A stretch of 64,000 nucleotides of DNA. Source: Acidobacteria bacterium Mor1. Lineage in GTDB: Bacteria; Acidobacteriota; Polarisedimenticolia; Polarisedimenticolales; Polarisedimenticolaceae. The position numbers were made by a program, and so were the translations under genes. Numbering within the stretch: position 1 is the first letter of the stretch; every line of letters begins with the position of its first letter. Below are positions 25,937 to 35,700 of this stretch, in pieces. The DNA lies in contig CP011806.1 in the NCBI GenBank assembly GCA_001664505.1, forward strand, positions 2,969,263 to 3,033,262, read 5' to 3'. The notes under the pieces are model-generated. The model did not search any database and was not told the DNA's origin. It saw nothing but the letters and a program-made list of their open reading frames with translations.

Positions 25937-27385
25937 TCAGGGAACTACGCCAGGATCCAACCCTTCGACAATTTCACGATCCGTCAACCAGCCGCGAACC
26001 TTGCCCTCGGGAGTGCCGTCCTCGGTCACGAAAACATCCTCGGCGCGCTCGGTCTCTGCCATACGCTTGCGGGCATCCTCGAGGGTCTCTTCCTCGCTGA
26101 CCGTGGCGAAGGTGTTCTCGAACATCTCGCGCATCTCCTGCACGTCGAGAATGTCCTGGAGCGTCAGCTTGGAAACATCCTGTCCGCCAAGAGCCTGCCG
26201 CGTCATGAAGCGGTCGATCATGCTGGCGTGAATGATGTAGACCGCCCTGCCTCCCTTGAGCAACGGAATCCGGGTCCAGCTCCGATCATCGAGCTCTTGC
26301 AACAGATCCTTGAGCAGCAACTCGTCGGGGCGCTTCTTGTCGAGGTCGTAGTAGAACATCCGGTCCGTCCGGGTCATACGCGTCCCCACCGAGTTGACCC
26401 GGCTGTGGCGCATGAAGCAAAAGTCGAAGGTCAGTTCGCCGTTGAGTCGTGACACCCAGCTAACCAGCGGAATGAACTCGTCGTCGCCGTTGATTTCACG
26501 GAATCGGCTCCAGCAAGGAATCTGGGGATCACGTTTCCCCATGCTGTCGAGCATCTGCTGAACGATCGTCTCCCACCAATCCAGGGATCGACCGGGGTAT
26601 GCTGCTTCCCACTCGCCGATCAGCTTTTCGAAGTGCGACGGCTTGTTCACGGCGGCCCGGGCGAACAGCCCAGGGAAGCCTGGTGAATGGTCGACCACCT
26701 TGACCTTTTCACGGATCTTCTGTCGACCCTCCTCGTCGTTCCGGACCCCGTCCAGGTCGGCCTCGGGGATCTCCAACTGCAAGTGTGTCCAGGCGGACCA
26801 CCCTTCGCGGGCTCCGGGCTCCTTGATGGCCTCTCTCAGTTCACGAAGAAGCTCTTCGGCCCTTTCGTCGATTTCTCTCTCACTCAGACCGGTCAGCGGG
26901 CCGGGGGCAATAGTCTTGGACTCCCCCGTCTTCTCATCCATCACCTCGTAGGCGGGATAGAAATCGGGTTCGCGGAAACGCCGGGCGAATGAGATCACGC
27001 TATCGCGTTCCCATGCCAACACCTGGAGCTTGCCCTGGAAGACAATCGGCTTGTCGGGGAGACACTGCAGTACCAGCACCTCCGTCCGAGCGGAGTTCGG
27101 CTCCTCGGCCAACCCACACTCCCACATGCAGTAGTCCCAGTCCTTGTACTCCCCGTTCTGATCGATACGAGACGTATAGATGAGAATGACCAACCCCGTT
27201 CGGCTCAGGGCCGTCCGGAGCTCATCGTTGATCTTCTTTCCTACCCGAGGTCCCTCATAGTTCGGGTCGCTCGAGAGGTGGACGTCTACGTTGCCGCCGG
27301 AGATGTTGCGCACGAAGCGTGCGATCGCACCTCCGATGTCGGTGTCCGAGTGCTTGTGACTGATGAATACCAGGGGCTTCGACAT
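25937..27385 (-). CDS. TIR-domain effector with C-terminal CBS-like pair
   Basis: 482-residue protein, last gene of a four-gene operon. Residues 1-~130 form a TIR domain. It has the opening strand KPLVFISHKHSDTD, then GLVILIYTSRI, and the likely catalytic Glu89 in DYCMWECGLA, the position used by NAD-cleaving bacterial TIRs. Residues ~130-370 are not recognised. The C-terminus has two CBS-like halves: TRIPLLKGGRAVYIIHASMI (~385-405) and EDVFVTEDGTPEGKVRGWLT (~450-470), the usual adenosine-nucleotide-binding fold. Inference: an NADase whose activity is gated by a nucleotide. GGAGG lies seven bases before the ATG, 13 bases after the protease gene. GC is visibly lower than in flanking genes, which suggests acquisition. 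Confidence 0.82.
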   Translation of the reverse strand: MSKPLVFISHKHSDTDIGGAIARFVRNISGGNVDVHLSSDPNYEGPRVGKKINDELRTALSRTGLVILIYTSRIDQNGEYKDWDYCMWECGLAEEPNSARTEVLVLQCLPDKPIVFQGKLQVLAWERDSVISFARRFREPDFYPAYEVMDEKTGESKTIAPGPLTGLSEREIDERAEELLRELREAIKEPGAREGWSAWTHLQLEIPEADLDGVRNDEEGRQKIREKVKVVDHSPGFPGLFARAAVNKPSHFEKLIGEWEAAYPGRSLDWWETIVQQMLDSMGKRDPQIPCWSRFREINGDDEFIPLVSWVSRLNGELTFDFCFMRHSRVNSVGTRMTRTDRMFYYDLDKKRPDELLLKDLLQELDDRSWTRIPLLKGGRAVYIIHASMIDRFMTRQALGGQDVSKLTLQDILDVQEMREMFENTFATVSEEETLEDARKRMAETERAEDVFVTEDGTPEGKVRGWLTDREIVEGLDPGVVP

Positions 27386-27398
27386 CTCTATCCTCCGC

Positions 27399-29117
27399 TC
27401 ATTCCTCTCCGACAGCCTTGCGTTTGGCGAGGTCCGCTTCGATACCCGCCCGTATGGCCCCGATCTGAACACCCTCGTTGGCCTTGTAGGTCCCCTCGAC
27501 TCCGTTGAGCCGGGGCATCTTGCGCAGACCACGATGGTGCAGCCCGATGAGCTCCCATTCGCGATTGAATACGGGGCTCCCGGAGCTCCCGGGCTCGGTG
27601 GGCGAGCGGTAGTGCAGGAAACGGTCATCTCGATCGAGCAAGTGGTTGTCGTGGATCGAGAATGACAGTTTTCGCCCCTGCGGGTGCCCGATGATGTAGG
27701 CTCGCTGCCCCTCACCCACCGGGAGGCGATCAGCGACCGCAACCGGCTGCGGAGCAGACGCATCCTCATCTGGATCCGGAAGCCCTTTGACCCGCAAGAG
27801 TGTCGTATCGAACTCATCGGGCGGGGAGGTCCAGAGTTCTTCGACTTCGAGCGCCTTCTCGGAACCGCCCGCCCAAAGATCGAAGCGTGCGCGAGCCTTC
27901 GACGGACGCAACGCCTGCCGCACCGACTCGTCGTCACTGACGACGTGACTATTGGTCATCAGCAGGAATTCCCCGGCCCATTCGGGGTGTAGATCTCCAG
28001 CGCGGAGCAAGAACCCGGTCCCGACGGACTCTTCGTTGACGTCTTCGATTCGCGCCACGCCGGCGGCGCAGGACATGGCTTTCTCCAACCACCTCACCGA
28101 CGTAAAACCGTCTCGGCCGAAGACTCTCTCGAACCCGGAGTCTGCCAACAACTCCGCGTACGACTCCCCGCGCGCTTCTGCGCTGCCAAGCCGGATGTCG
28201 GCACCCGGTTGGTCCAGGAGCCTTGCCTTCAGCGCAGGCAGAATCTTGTCACCCGGCGCCTTGTCGGCCGTAAGCCGCCAGACCATGGTCAGCTGCCGAT
28301 AGGTGCTACCCAACTCGAATGCATCGGTATCGCGACTGTCCAGGTAATCGTGGAGCCACACCAGGGCTTCCTCGTAGTATTCGGACTCGTAGCGCCCCAA
28401 CCCGACACAGGCTTCGAGACCTGTCGCATGGTCCCAGGTGTCGGCGTCCTTGTTCTGACGGCGCTCCTTTACCTCCTCGAGAATATCCTTGGCTCTGCTT
28501 TGTGCCGAGAGTGAAAGATCTCCAATGCCGTCGAGTTCGAGGCCATCGTCGTCGGCTCGCTGCCACAGCGCAACGCTGTTGATTCCTTGCCAGACCTTGC
28601 GCTTCTTCAGCACCGGATGGTTCCTGTACTCCTCGTAAACTCCGGAATAGAACTCCAGGGCCTTCTGAATGAAGCCCCTATTGCGACTCCGCGCCGGGTT
28701 CGCGCCGAGCGTGTAGAGGTCCTTATAGGCCCGCCCCAGCAATCCTCGCGCCTCGGCGTTCTCGTCGGGATCCGCGTCTGGACCATGCTCGGCGGACCGA
28801 GCTGCCAACCCTTCGAGTACAGAGATTCCACTGGTCAGCTTGCCCTGGTCGAGTAACGCCTGGGCGTACATACGCAAGACCTTGGATGCTTGCTGGCCGT
28901 TCTGGAGCAAGGCATCCGCGACGTTCTCCATCAACACGAAGTAGCGTTGCCTGCGAAGCAGCTCGAGAGCGGTCTTCGCCTTGTCTGCGGGATACTTGTC
29001 GTCGCGGTCACGAACATGTTCGATCAACTCATCGCACAGCGTGGCCGCAGCGTCGTGGTCGAACGCCTTGACCGCCTTCTCCAGCTTGTCGTTGAACTCC
29101 GACGGCTTGAAGATCAT
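27399..29117 (-). CDS. TPR-S-like and trypsin-like serine protease
   Basis: 572-residue protein without a signal peptide. Residues ~15-300 are helical repeats resembling the TPR-S/TRAFs-binding (ASK1-type) domain, with the characteristic EARGLLGRAYKDLY and KVWQGINSVALWQR segments. Residues ~355-555 are a trypsin-like protease with a full triad: His391 (LMTNSHVVSDDE), Asp437 (EFDTTLLRV) and Ser512 (EPGSSGSPVF). The ATG overlaps the hydrolase stop by four bases (ATGA), so the two are translationally coupled. Cytoplasmic TPR-trypsin proteins of this type are predicted conflict-system components in which the protease is activated by its sensor repeats. The target is unknown; the neighbouring TIR or hydrolase proteins are candidates. 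Confidence 0.85.
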   Translation of the reverse strand: MIFKPSEFNDKLEKAVKAFDHDAAATLCDELIEHVRDRDDKYPADKAKTALELLRRQRYFVLMENVADALLQNGQQASKVLRMYAQALLDQGKLTSGISVLEGLAARSAEHGPDADPDENAEARGLLGRAYKDLYTLGANPARSRNRGFIQKALEFYSGVYEEYRNHPVLKKRKVWQGINSVALWQRADDDGLELDGIGDLSLSAQSRAKDILEEVKERRQNKDADTWDHATGLEACVGLGRYESEYYEEALVWLHDYLDSRDTDAFELGSTYRQLTMVWRLTADKAPGDKILPALKARLLDQPGADIRLGSAEARGESYAELLADSGFERVFGRDGFTSVRWLEKAMSCAAGVARIEDVNEESVGTGFLLRAGDLHPEWAGEFLLMTNSHVVSDDESVRQALRPSKARARFDLWAGGSEKALEVEELWTSPPDEFDTTLLRVKGLPDPDEDASAPQPVAVADRLPVGEGQRAYIIGHPQGRKLSFSIHDNHLLDRDDRFLHYRSPTEPGSSGSPVFNREWELIGLHHRGLRKMPRLNGVEGTYKANEGVQIGAIRAGIEADLAKRKAVGEE

Positions 29118-30055
29118 GGCCAGGAAATCCCGAGCTGCCTCGCGAGATGCGTTCGCAGCTCTCCCTTCGAAAGATACTTCGCGATATCGTGGCGCCACTT
29201 TCCGCCATTGACCTGCAACTGGTCGATGACCACGCGGGTCCCGTTGCGCAAGTAGTCGTTTTGCAAGCGAGTATCCAGGGATACCGGGTCCAGCCGATCT
29301 GCGATATTCACCCAACTGTGAGTCACTCGGCCCGCGGGGAAACCATCCTGGCGTGAATACTCGGGCTTGAGCTTGTCCTGGATCTCGTCGATACCCAGCG
29401 GTGATCCGATCGTCATGAGGCCATCGACGGCAGGACACTCCGGGACTCGCTTCAAGCAATCGTAAGCAATCACGGTACCCATGCTGTGACTCACGACGAC
29501 GTGCGGCCCATTGCCGCTGCGGGCCGCCCCCTCCTTGATCGCTTCCACGAACCGTCGACGAATCTCCGTCTGCACCTGATAGGTCTCCCCAGGGCGAGGG
29601 CTGTGTTCCACGTTGAACAAGTAGTGGTGAACGTCACGCAACAGGGCCTTCATCAGGCGCCGTTTTATGAACCATGGCAGCGGAATCCGCTCGAAACCCG
29701 GCTGATCGCTGGGCTCCGGCGCGTACTCATCCCCTTCAGGTGATGGCTCTTCGTAACCCAGCTTTCCGGTCAGACCCTGGACGAAGCGCTGCTGCTCCTC
29801 GGAAAGGCTGTCCTTCCAAGCATCGCGATCGTCCAGTTCTTGGGTCGCGACGTCGGAACCGACTCGTTCCGGACCCCCTTCGTCATCGTCCGGCTCGGCG
29901 TACATGACATCGGCCCAATAGACCATGCGGGTATCGATACTTCTGTTGTGGAGATCGATCCCTTCATCTTCTCTCAAGGCGCGCAGCCACATGTTGTGCA
30001 GCTCTTCCGGTTCCGGCTTGTTGCAGATACCGTGAATAAACGTTACGTGTGCCAC
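29114..30055 (-). CDS. Alpha/beta-hydrolase fold protein (lipase/esterase-like)
   Basis: 313-residue cytoplasmic protein. The N-terminus VTFIHGICNKP gives the HG oxyanion-hole turn. The nucleophile elbow is VVVSHSMGTVIAYD with Ser191, the likely acid is Asp256 (NIADRLDPVS) and the histidine is His289 (GGKWRHDIAKYL), so the triad is complete. An insert of about 100 mainly acidic residues (PDDDEGG, EEPSPEGDE) separates the first strand from the elbow and may form a lid. It is second in the operon, 43 bases after the unknown gene, and overlaps the protease gene. In conflict systems such hydrolases often attack membrane lipids; that role is inferred here. Confidence 0.82.
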   Translation of the reverse strand: MAHVTFIHGICNKPEPEELHNMWLRALREDEGIDLHNRSIDTRMVYWADVMYAEPDDDEGGPERVGSDVATQELDDRDAWKDSLSEEQQRFVQGLTGKLGYEEPSPEGDEYAPEPSDQPGFERIPLPWFIKRRLMKALLRDVHHYLFNVEHSPRPGETYQVQTEIRRRFVEAIKEGAARSGNGPHVVVSHSMGTVIAYDCLKRVPECPAVDGLMTIGSPLGIDEIQDKLKPEYSRQDGFPAGRVTHSWVNIADRLDPVSLDTRLQNDYLRNGTRVVIDQLQVNGGKWRHDIAKYLSKGELRTHLARQLGISWP

Positions 30056-30098
30056 GTCCTGCCACCTCCAGGGACCCTCATCCGGGCCCTAATCTCGA

Positions 30099-31115
30099 TC
30101 AGCTGAAATCGACCTCACGGGAGAGCTTCGTCTCATTGAGGCCGACCCGGATTACCGCATAGGTCATGTGTTGAAACGGGTCGTGGTAGTTACCCGCCAG
30201 CATGTCTTGCCTCGAAACCCCAGACGGGACGAGCTTCTTGAAGTGCGGAAAGAAGATCGGATCGTTCTCGATCAGGCTACCGTAGTCCCGGCCACGGGCC
30301 AGTAGGCAGAATCCCTTGTCCATCGAGCCGAGCTCGATGCTGGCCATGCCCCCGGTGAAGTCGGTCTTGGCCTTTTCCGTCAAAGCGAGCGTCATGGGAC
30401 GGCTCTTGAACAAGTAGTCGGGGGAGTCGTCGTGCAGCCGCCCGACGAGTTCGTCGATGAACCCGACCGCCTTTCCGGTGATCGCAGGGAAACCGATCGC
30501 GGATGTGAGCGCCGTTCCCGTGCCGGACTGAAGGAACTTGAACACCCGCTGCCACCAGCGCGGCTCGCGATGCTTGACAACCTCGAAGGACAACTCGGCA
30601 AGTCCTCCGGGAATCTCAATGGGGCGATTGGAGAACGCAGCACTCAGATCGGTAGTCAGCTCATCCGGCGCTGCCTTGGCGTCCTTGGCCTCGTTGTAGA
30701 GATTCAGCCCGGCAGACAGGGACCAGAACAGGGTGTCCAACGGGGAGTTGGAGCTCTTGTCCTTCCCCATGTCGATCCGAAGAGTTGCCTTGGTTCCTTT
30801 GTCGACATCATCGTCCCCCGCCTGAAAGGAGACCATTTGAAGTTTGGCCAGAACATCGGGCTTCTCATCGGAGCCCTTGAGCGACGGCTTCACGTCGGTC
30901 GAGTCCAAGATGGTGTCCCCTTGGTCCTCCTTGTTGAACTGGAAGATGAGGAACTGGTCCGCTAGGTCTCCGGAACTCAGGCTGCGGTTGGCGGTCGTCG
31001 CACGCGCACGGGTACGTCGCTCCAATCCCTCGTTCCCGAGGTTGTCCCGATCCGGCAATACCAGTCGGATCGGTTCGTCACGCAAAGTGCCAAAGACAGA
31101 ATCGCTGGTAGACAT
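30099..31115 (-). CDS. Unknown protein, first gene of the TIR/protease operon
   Basis: 338-residue protein not recognised as any family. The N-terminal ~60 residues are charged and probably disordered. Residues ~70-175 look beta-rich (LAKLQMVSFQAGDDD). A segment near 200-225 (TALTSAIGFPAITGKAVGFI) is hydrophobic and glycine-rich, so membrane insertion or a buried core is possible. The C-terminal ~100 residues (SIELGSMDKGFCLLARGRDY, then PFQHMTYAVIRVGL) are again beta-rich. TGGAGT is seven bases before the ATG. As first gene of a defence-like operon it may be the sensor, an adaptor or a protease substrate. Sequence search and structure prediction are needed. Confidence 0.7.
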   Translation of the reverse strand: MSTSDSVFGTLRDEPIRLVLPDRDNLGNEGLERRTRARATTANRSLSSGDLADQFLIFQFNKEDQGDTILDSTDVKPSLKGSDEKPDVLAKLQMVSFQAGDDDVDKGTKATLRIDMGKDKSSNSPLDTLFWSLSAGLNLYNEAKDAKAAPDELTTDLSAAFSNRPIEIPGGLAELSFEVVKHREPRWWQRVFKFLQSGTGTALTSAIGFPAITGKAVGFIDELVGRLHDDSPDYLFKSRPMTLALTEKAKTDFTGGMASIELGSMDKGFCLLARGRDYGSLIENDPIFFPHFKKLVPSGVSRQDMLAGNYHDPFQHMTYAVIRVGLNETKLSREVDFS

Positions 31116-31621
31116 GGGTGACTCCAGGTAGAGAGGTGAGACGCGTTTCGAGAATTTGAACTCAGTCTAACCCGAGACGATGCGAAGGAGAGGCCGTCGT
31201 GCCCGGATCACACGATTCCGGGACCGCCGCACCGGTGATCGCAGCAGCGAAAACTCTAATTTCTCTACGCGCAAAACCTTCACATCCCACATGTGGGAAG
31301 CGCGCCCCGTCCGCGAGGTATGAATCTGCAGTGCCTACCTGGGTTCCGCCCCGACTCCCCGACCTTCGATCACTTCCTTTTCGTTCCGACACGGCCACTC
31401 AAGTCCAGCTGCCCGCAGGAAGGGTCCGGTACCCGGCCGGCGGACTCTGAGAGTTGCCCTGCCGGGCTCCCGCATCGCTCCGCGATCCAAACCTTGAAGT
31501 GCGTGTCTCCATTTACGTTTCTTTACGAAAACAGCCGTGCGCAAGCCCGTAGACATCCCCTGACAGCAGCCCTTCGCCGCCTCCGGCGAAGAACCGTGGA
31601 ACGCGGTAGGATGAGCCAATC
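31116..31621. other. 506-bp divergent intergenic region with two palindromes
   Basis: Spacer between the lower-GC TIR operon (-) and the RND efflux operon (+). It contains a 14-base perfect palindrome at 31285-31298 (TCCCACATGTGGGA) and an 8-bp perfect hairpin at 31572-31591 (CTTCGCCG-CCTC-CGGCGAAG). TAGGAT at 31607-31612 lies nine bases before the RND adaptor ATG. Base composition changes across it and no coding frame with a start signal was found. Promoters of both operons must lie here. Confidence 0.5.
31285..31298. promoter_or_regulatory. 14-base perfect palindrome, candidate operator
   Basis: TCCCACATGTGGGA has full dyad symmetry and no T-tract. It lies 170 bases upstream of the TIR operon start and 324 bases upstream of the RND adaptor. 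A regulator gene is not adjacent. Confidence 0.4.
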
Positions 31622-32734
31622 ATGTGGTGGCGGGTTCTGTTGGCGTTGTTGGTGGTTGCCGTGGCGTTCGTGGCGCTGGCGGGCACCAAAGTGCTCCAGA
31701 TCGGCGCCATGATCGAGGCGGGTGAGTCTTTCGTGCCCCCGCCGGTTGCGGTCGGAATCGCCGCAGCCGAAACCGAAGAATGGGTGGAGACCCTCGGGAC
31801 CGTCGGCAGCGTCGCTGCCGTCGAGGGCATCACCGTCCGCAACGAAATCCCCGGGGTGGTGCAACGCATCGCGTTCCAACCCGGAGGGCGGGTTTCCAGG
31901 GGCGACCTGCTGGTCGAACTGGACAGCCTGGTCGAGCAGGCGAACCTCAAGCAGGCCCAGGCGGATCTGGCCCTGGCCGAGCGCCAGATCAAGCGCGCCC
32001 GGGAACTCTTCGCCACCCAGACCATTCCCGAATCGGATCTCGACCAGGCGATCGCTTCCGAAGCGGAAGCCCGTGCCCGGGTAGCTTCCCTTCAGGCGAC
32101 CTTGCTGAAGAAGACCATCCGCGCCCCGTTTGCCGGCCGGCTGGGCATCAAGCAGATCAGCACCGGGCAATACCTCGACCCGGGCGACCCGATCGTCGAG
32201 CTGCAGGCCATCGACCGGGTGTTCGTCGAGTTCTCCCTGCCCCAGCAGGCCCTGGTAGACGTCGAGCCCGGCTTGCCGGTTCGCGTGCAGGGGGATGCCT
32301 TTGACGGGGAGCTCCTGGGCAAGATCACGGCGATCAATCCCCAGATTGACAGCGCCTCGCGCAACCTGCGTCTACAGGCGACCTTCGTCAATCGGGACGC
32401 AGTGTTGCGCCCGGGGATGTACGTCAACGTCGACGTGATCCTGCCCCGAAAGCGTGAGGTGGTGATCGTGCCGACCACCTCGGTAATGTTCGCCCCCTTC
32501 GGCAACACCGTGTTCATCGTCGAGGAAGCCGACGAAGGCGGGCTCGTGGCCCGGCAACAGATCGTGCGCCTGGGCGACACCCAGGGTGACTTCATCGAGA
32601 TCACCGAGGGGCTGGCCGGAGGCGAGCGGGTGGTCTCCGCCGGCGCGTTCAAACTGCGCAACGGGCAGGCCATCGTCGAATCCGACCTGGGCCTGATTCC
32701 CCCGAGCAAGACTCCGACCCCTCCGGACTCCTGA
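31622..32734 (+). CDS. RND efflux periplasmic adaptor (membrane fusion protein)
   Basis: 370-residue HlyD/AcrA-type adaptor linking an RND pump to an outer-membrane channel. It has an N-terminal membrane anchor (VLLALLVVAVAFVALAGTK) and the lipoyl/barrel halves EIPGVVQRIAFQPGGRVSRG and TIRAPFAGRLGIKQISTGQ. Between them is a helical hairpin (ANLKQAQADLALAERQIKRA). The C-terminus carries beta-barrel and membrane-proximal segments (GMYVNVDVILPRKREVVIVP). There is no Shine-Dalgarno; a TAGGAT hexamer lies nine bases before the ATG. The pump gene follows after ten bases. No outer-membrane factor gene is seen nearby. Confidence 0.93.
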   Translation: MWWRVLLALLVVAVAFVALAGTKVLQIGAMIEAGESFVPPPVAVGIAAAETEEWVETLGTVGSVAAVEGITVRNEIPGVVQRIAFQPGGRVSRGDLLVELDSLVEQANLKQAQADLALAERQIKRARELFATQTIPESDLDQAIASEAEARARVASLQATLLKKTIRAPFAGRLGIKQISTGQYLDPGDPIVELQAIDRVFVEFSLPQQALVDVEPGLPVRVQGDAFDGELLGKITAINPQIDSASRNLRLQATFVNRDAVLRPGMYVNVDVILPRKREVVIVPTTSVMFAPFGNTVFIVEEADEGGLVARQQIVRLGDTQGDFIEITEGLAGGERVVSAGAFKLRNGQAIVESDLGLIPPSKTPTPPDS

Positions 32735-32744
32735 CGGCGGCGCC

Positions 32745-35700
32745 ATGGGGATCACCGATATCTTCATCCGCCGCCCGGTGCTGGCGATCGTGGTCAACCT
32801 GCTGATCATCATCGCCGGACTGCAGGCCATCGGCTCGCTGACCGTCCGCCAGTACCCGCGCAACGAGAACGCTTCGATCACCATCAGCACCGTCTACGTC
32901 GGCGCCGATGCCGAGCTGGTGAGGGGCTTCGTCACCGTGCCGCTGGAGCGAGCGATCGCCGCCGCCGACGGAATCGACTACCTGCAGTCCAGTAGCTCCC
33001 GGGGTATCTCCACGATCACCGCCCGGCTTGAACTGAACTACGACAGCACCAAGGCGCTGGCCGAGATCGGTTCCAAGGTCGACCAGGTCCGGGGCGATCT
33101 GCCTCCCGAGGCCGAGGTGCCGACCATCAACATCGCCACCGCCGACTCGGAGTTCGCCGCGGCGTACCTCAGCTTCAACTCCGACATCCTCCAGCAGAAC
33201 GAGATCACCGACTATCTGGTGCGCGCCGTTCAGCCGCGGCTCTCGGCCCTGCCCGGAGTGCAGCGGGCGGACGTGCTGGGCGCCCGCAACTTCGCCATGC
33301 GCATCTGGCTCAAGCCCAACCGGATGGCGGCCTACAACATCAGCCCGGCGGAGGTGCGTGCCGCCGTCGAGGGCAACAACTACCTGGGCGCCATCGGCCA
33401 GACCAAGGGTGCGTTGATCCAGGTCAACCTGGCGGCCAACACCGACCTGCGCTCGGTCCAGGAGTTCAAGGACCTGGTGCTGCGGGAGTCCGGCGGCGCG
33501 CTGGTGCGGTTGAGCGACGTGGCGGACGTGGTACTCGGCGCCGAGGACTACACCACCGAGGTCCGCTTCTCCGGGCAGACCGCGACCTTCATGGGTGTGT
33601 GGGTGCTGCCCAACGCCAACTCCATCGACGTGATCCGTTCGGTGCGCGAAGAGATCGAGGCGCTGCAGCGGGATCTCCCCAGCGGCCTGAGCGCCTCGAT
33701 GGCCTACGATTCGACCAGCTACATCAACGACGCTCTGGCCGAGGTGGTCAAGACCCTCTCCGAGACCCTCTTGATCGTCGTGGTCGTGATCTTCCTGTTC
33801 CTCGGTTCCCTGCGCTCGGTGCTGGTGCCGGTGGTGGCGATCCCGGTTTCGCTGATCGGCGCCGTGTTCCTCATGCAGCTGTTCGGCTTCACCATCAACC
33901 TGCTGACGTTGCTCGCCATCGTGCTCTCGGTCGGCCTGGTGGTCGACGACGCCATCGTGATGGTCGAGAACATCGAGCGCAATCTGCGGCGCGGGCTGAA
34001 GCCCTTCGATGCCGCCATCGCCGGAGCGCGGGAACTGACCGGACCGGTGATCTCGATCACCATCACCCTGGCCGCGGTCTACGCACCGATCGGCCTGCAG
34101 AGCGGGCTGACCGGTTCGCTGTTCCGCGAGTTCGCCTTCACCCTGGCCGGCGCGGTGCTGATCTCCGGCGTCGTCGCGCTTACGCTTTCACCGGTGATGT
34201 CGGCGAGCCTGCTCAAGGTGGAACAGGGAGCGCTCCAGAAACGAGTGTCCGGCGGCTTCGAACGGCTGCGGCGGTTCTACCGGCGCCTGCTCGACGCGTC
34301 GCTCAACGCCCGGCCGGCGATGTACGTGCTGTGGATCGGCCTCTCGCTGCTGGCGGTGGCGATGTACACCCAGTCCCCCAACGAACTGGCGCCCACCGAG
34401 GACCAGGGGGTGGTCTTCGGCATTCTCGAAACCCCGTCGAACGCAACGCTGGAGTTCACCGGAGCGGCCTCGGACGCGGCCAACGAGATCTTCATGGGCA
34501 CGCCGGAGGCGGCCTACACCTTCCAGCTGACCAATCCCGGCGGCGGCTTCGGCGGCTTGGTGCTGGATCCCTGGAGCGAACGCGACCGCCATGTGTTCGA
34601 GGTCCAGGCGGAACTCCAGGCGCAGTTGGAGAAACTGCCCTCGGTCAATCTGTTCCCGATCACGCCCCCTCCCCTGCCCGGCGGCGGCCAATTCCCGGTG
34701 GAATTCGTGGTGGCCTCGACCGCCGACCCGGAGCGGATCCTCGAAGTCGCCCAGCAGCTGCAGCTGAAGGCGATCGAGAGCGGCATGTTCGCCTTCCCGC
34801 CGATCCTCGACACCAAGATCGATCAACCGTTGACCGAGGTGGTGCTCGACCGGGACAAGATCTCGTCGATGGGTCTCGACCTGCGCACCGTCGGCGCCGA
34901 CCTGGCGGCGATGGTCGGGGGCAACTTCGTCAACCGCTTCAACATCGACGGCCGCAGCTACAAGGTCATTCCCCAGATCAAGCGCCCCCAGCGGCTCAAT
35001 CCCGATCAGCTGCAGCGGATCTACATCACCGGCCCCGACGGCGGCCTGATCTCGTTGAGCGCCGTCGCCGAGCTACGCCGTGAGGTCCAGCCCCGGGCGC
35101 TCAATCGCTTCCAACAGCTCAACGCCGTCAAGATCAGCGGCGTCGCGATCCAACCCCTCGACGCGACCCTGCGCTTTCTCGAGGACGAGGCCCGGGCGCT
35201 GATGCCCCAGGGTTTCGTGATCGACTACACCGGCGAATCCCGGCAGCTCCGGGAAGAGGGACAGGGGTTCCTGATCACCATCGCGCTCTCGGTGATCCTG
35301 ATCTACCTGGTGCTGGCCGCCCAGTTCAACAGCTTCCGCGACCCCTTCGTGATCCTGGCCGGCTCGGTGCCGCTGGCGATGTTCGGCGCGCTGATCTTCA
35401 CCTTCCTCAAGATGCCCAACGCCCAGATGCCCTTCTGGACCGACGGCTGGACCACGACCCTGAACATCTACTCCCAGGTCGGACTGGTCACGCTGGTCGG
35501 GCTGGTCTCGAAGAACGGGATCCTGATCGTCGAGTTCGCCAACGTGCTGCAAGGCCAGGGTATGTCCAAGCTGGAGGCGGTGCGCGAGGCGGCGACGGTG
35601 CGGCTGCGCCCGGTGCTGATGACCACCGTCGCTACGGTGCTCGGCCATTTCCCGCTGGTGCTGGTCAGCGGCCCCGGCGCCGAGGCGCGCAACAGCATCG

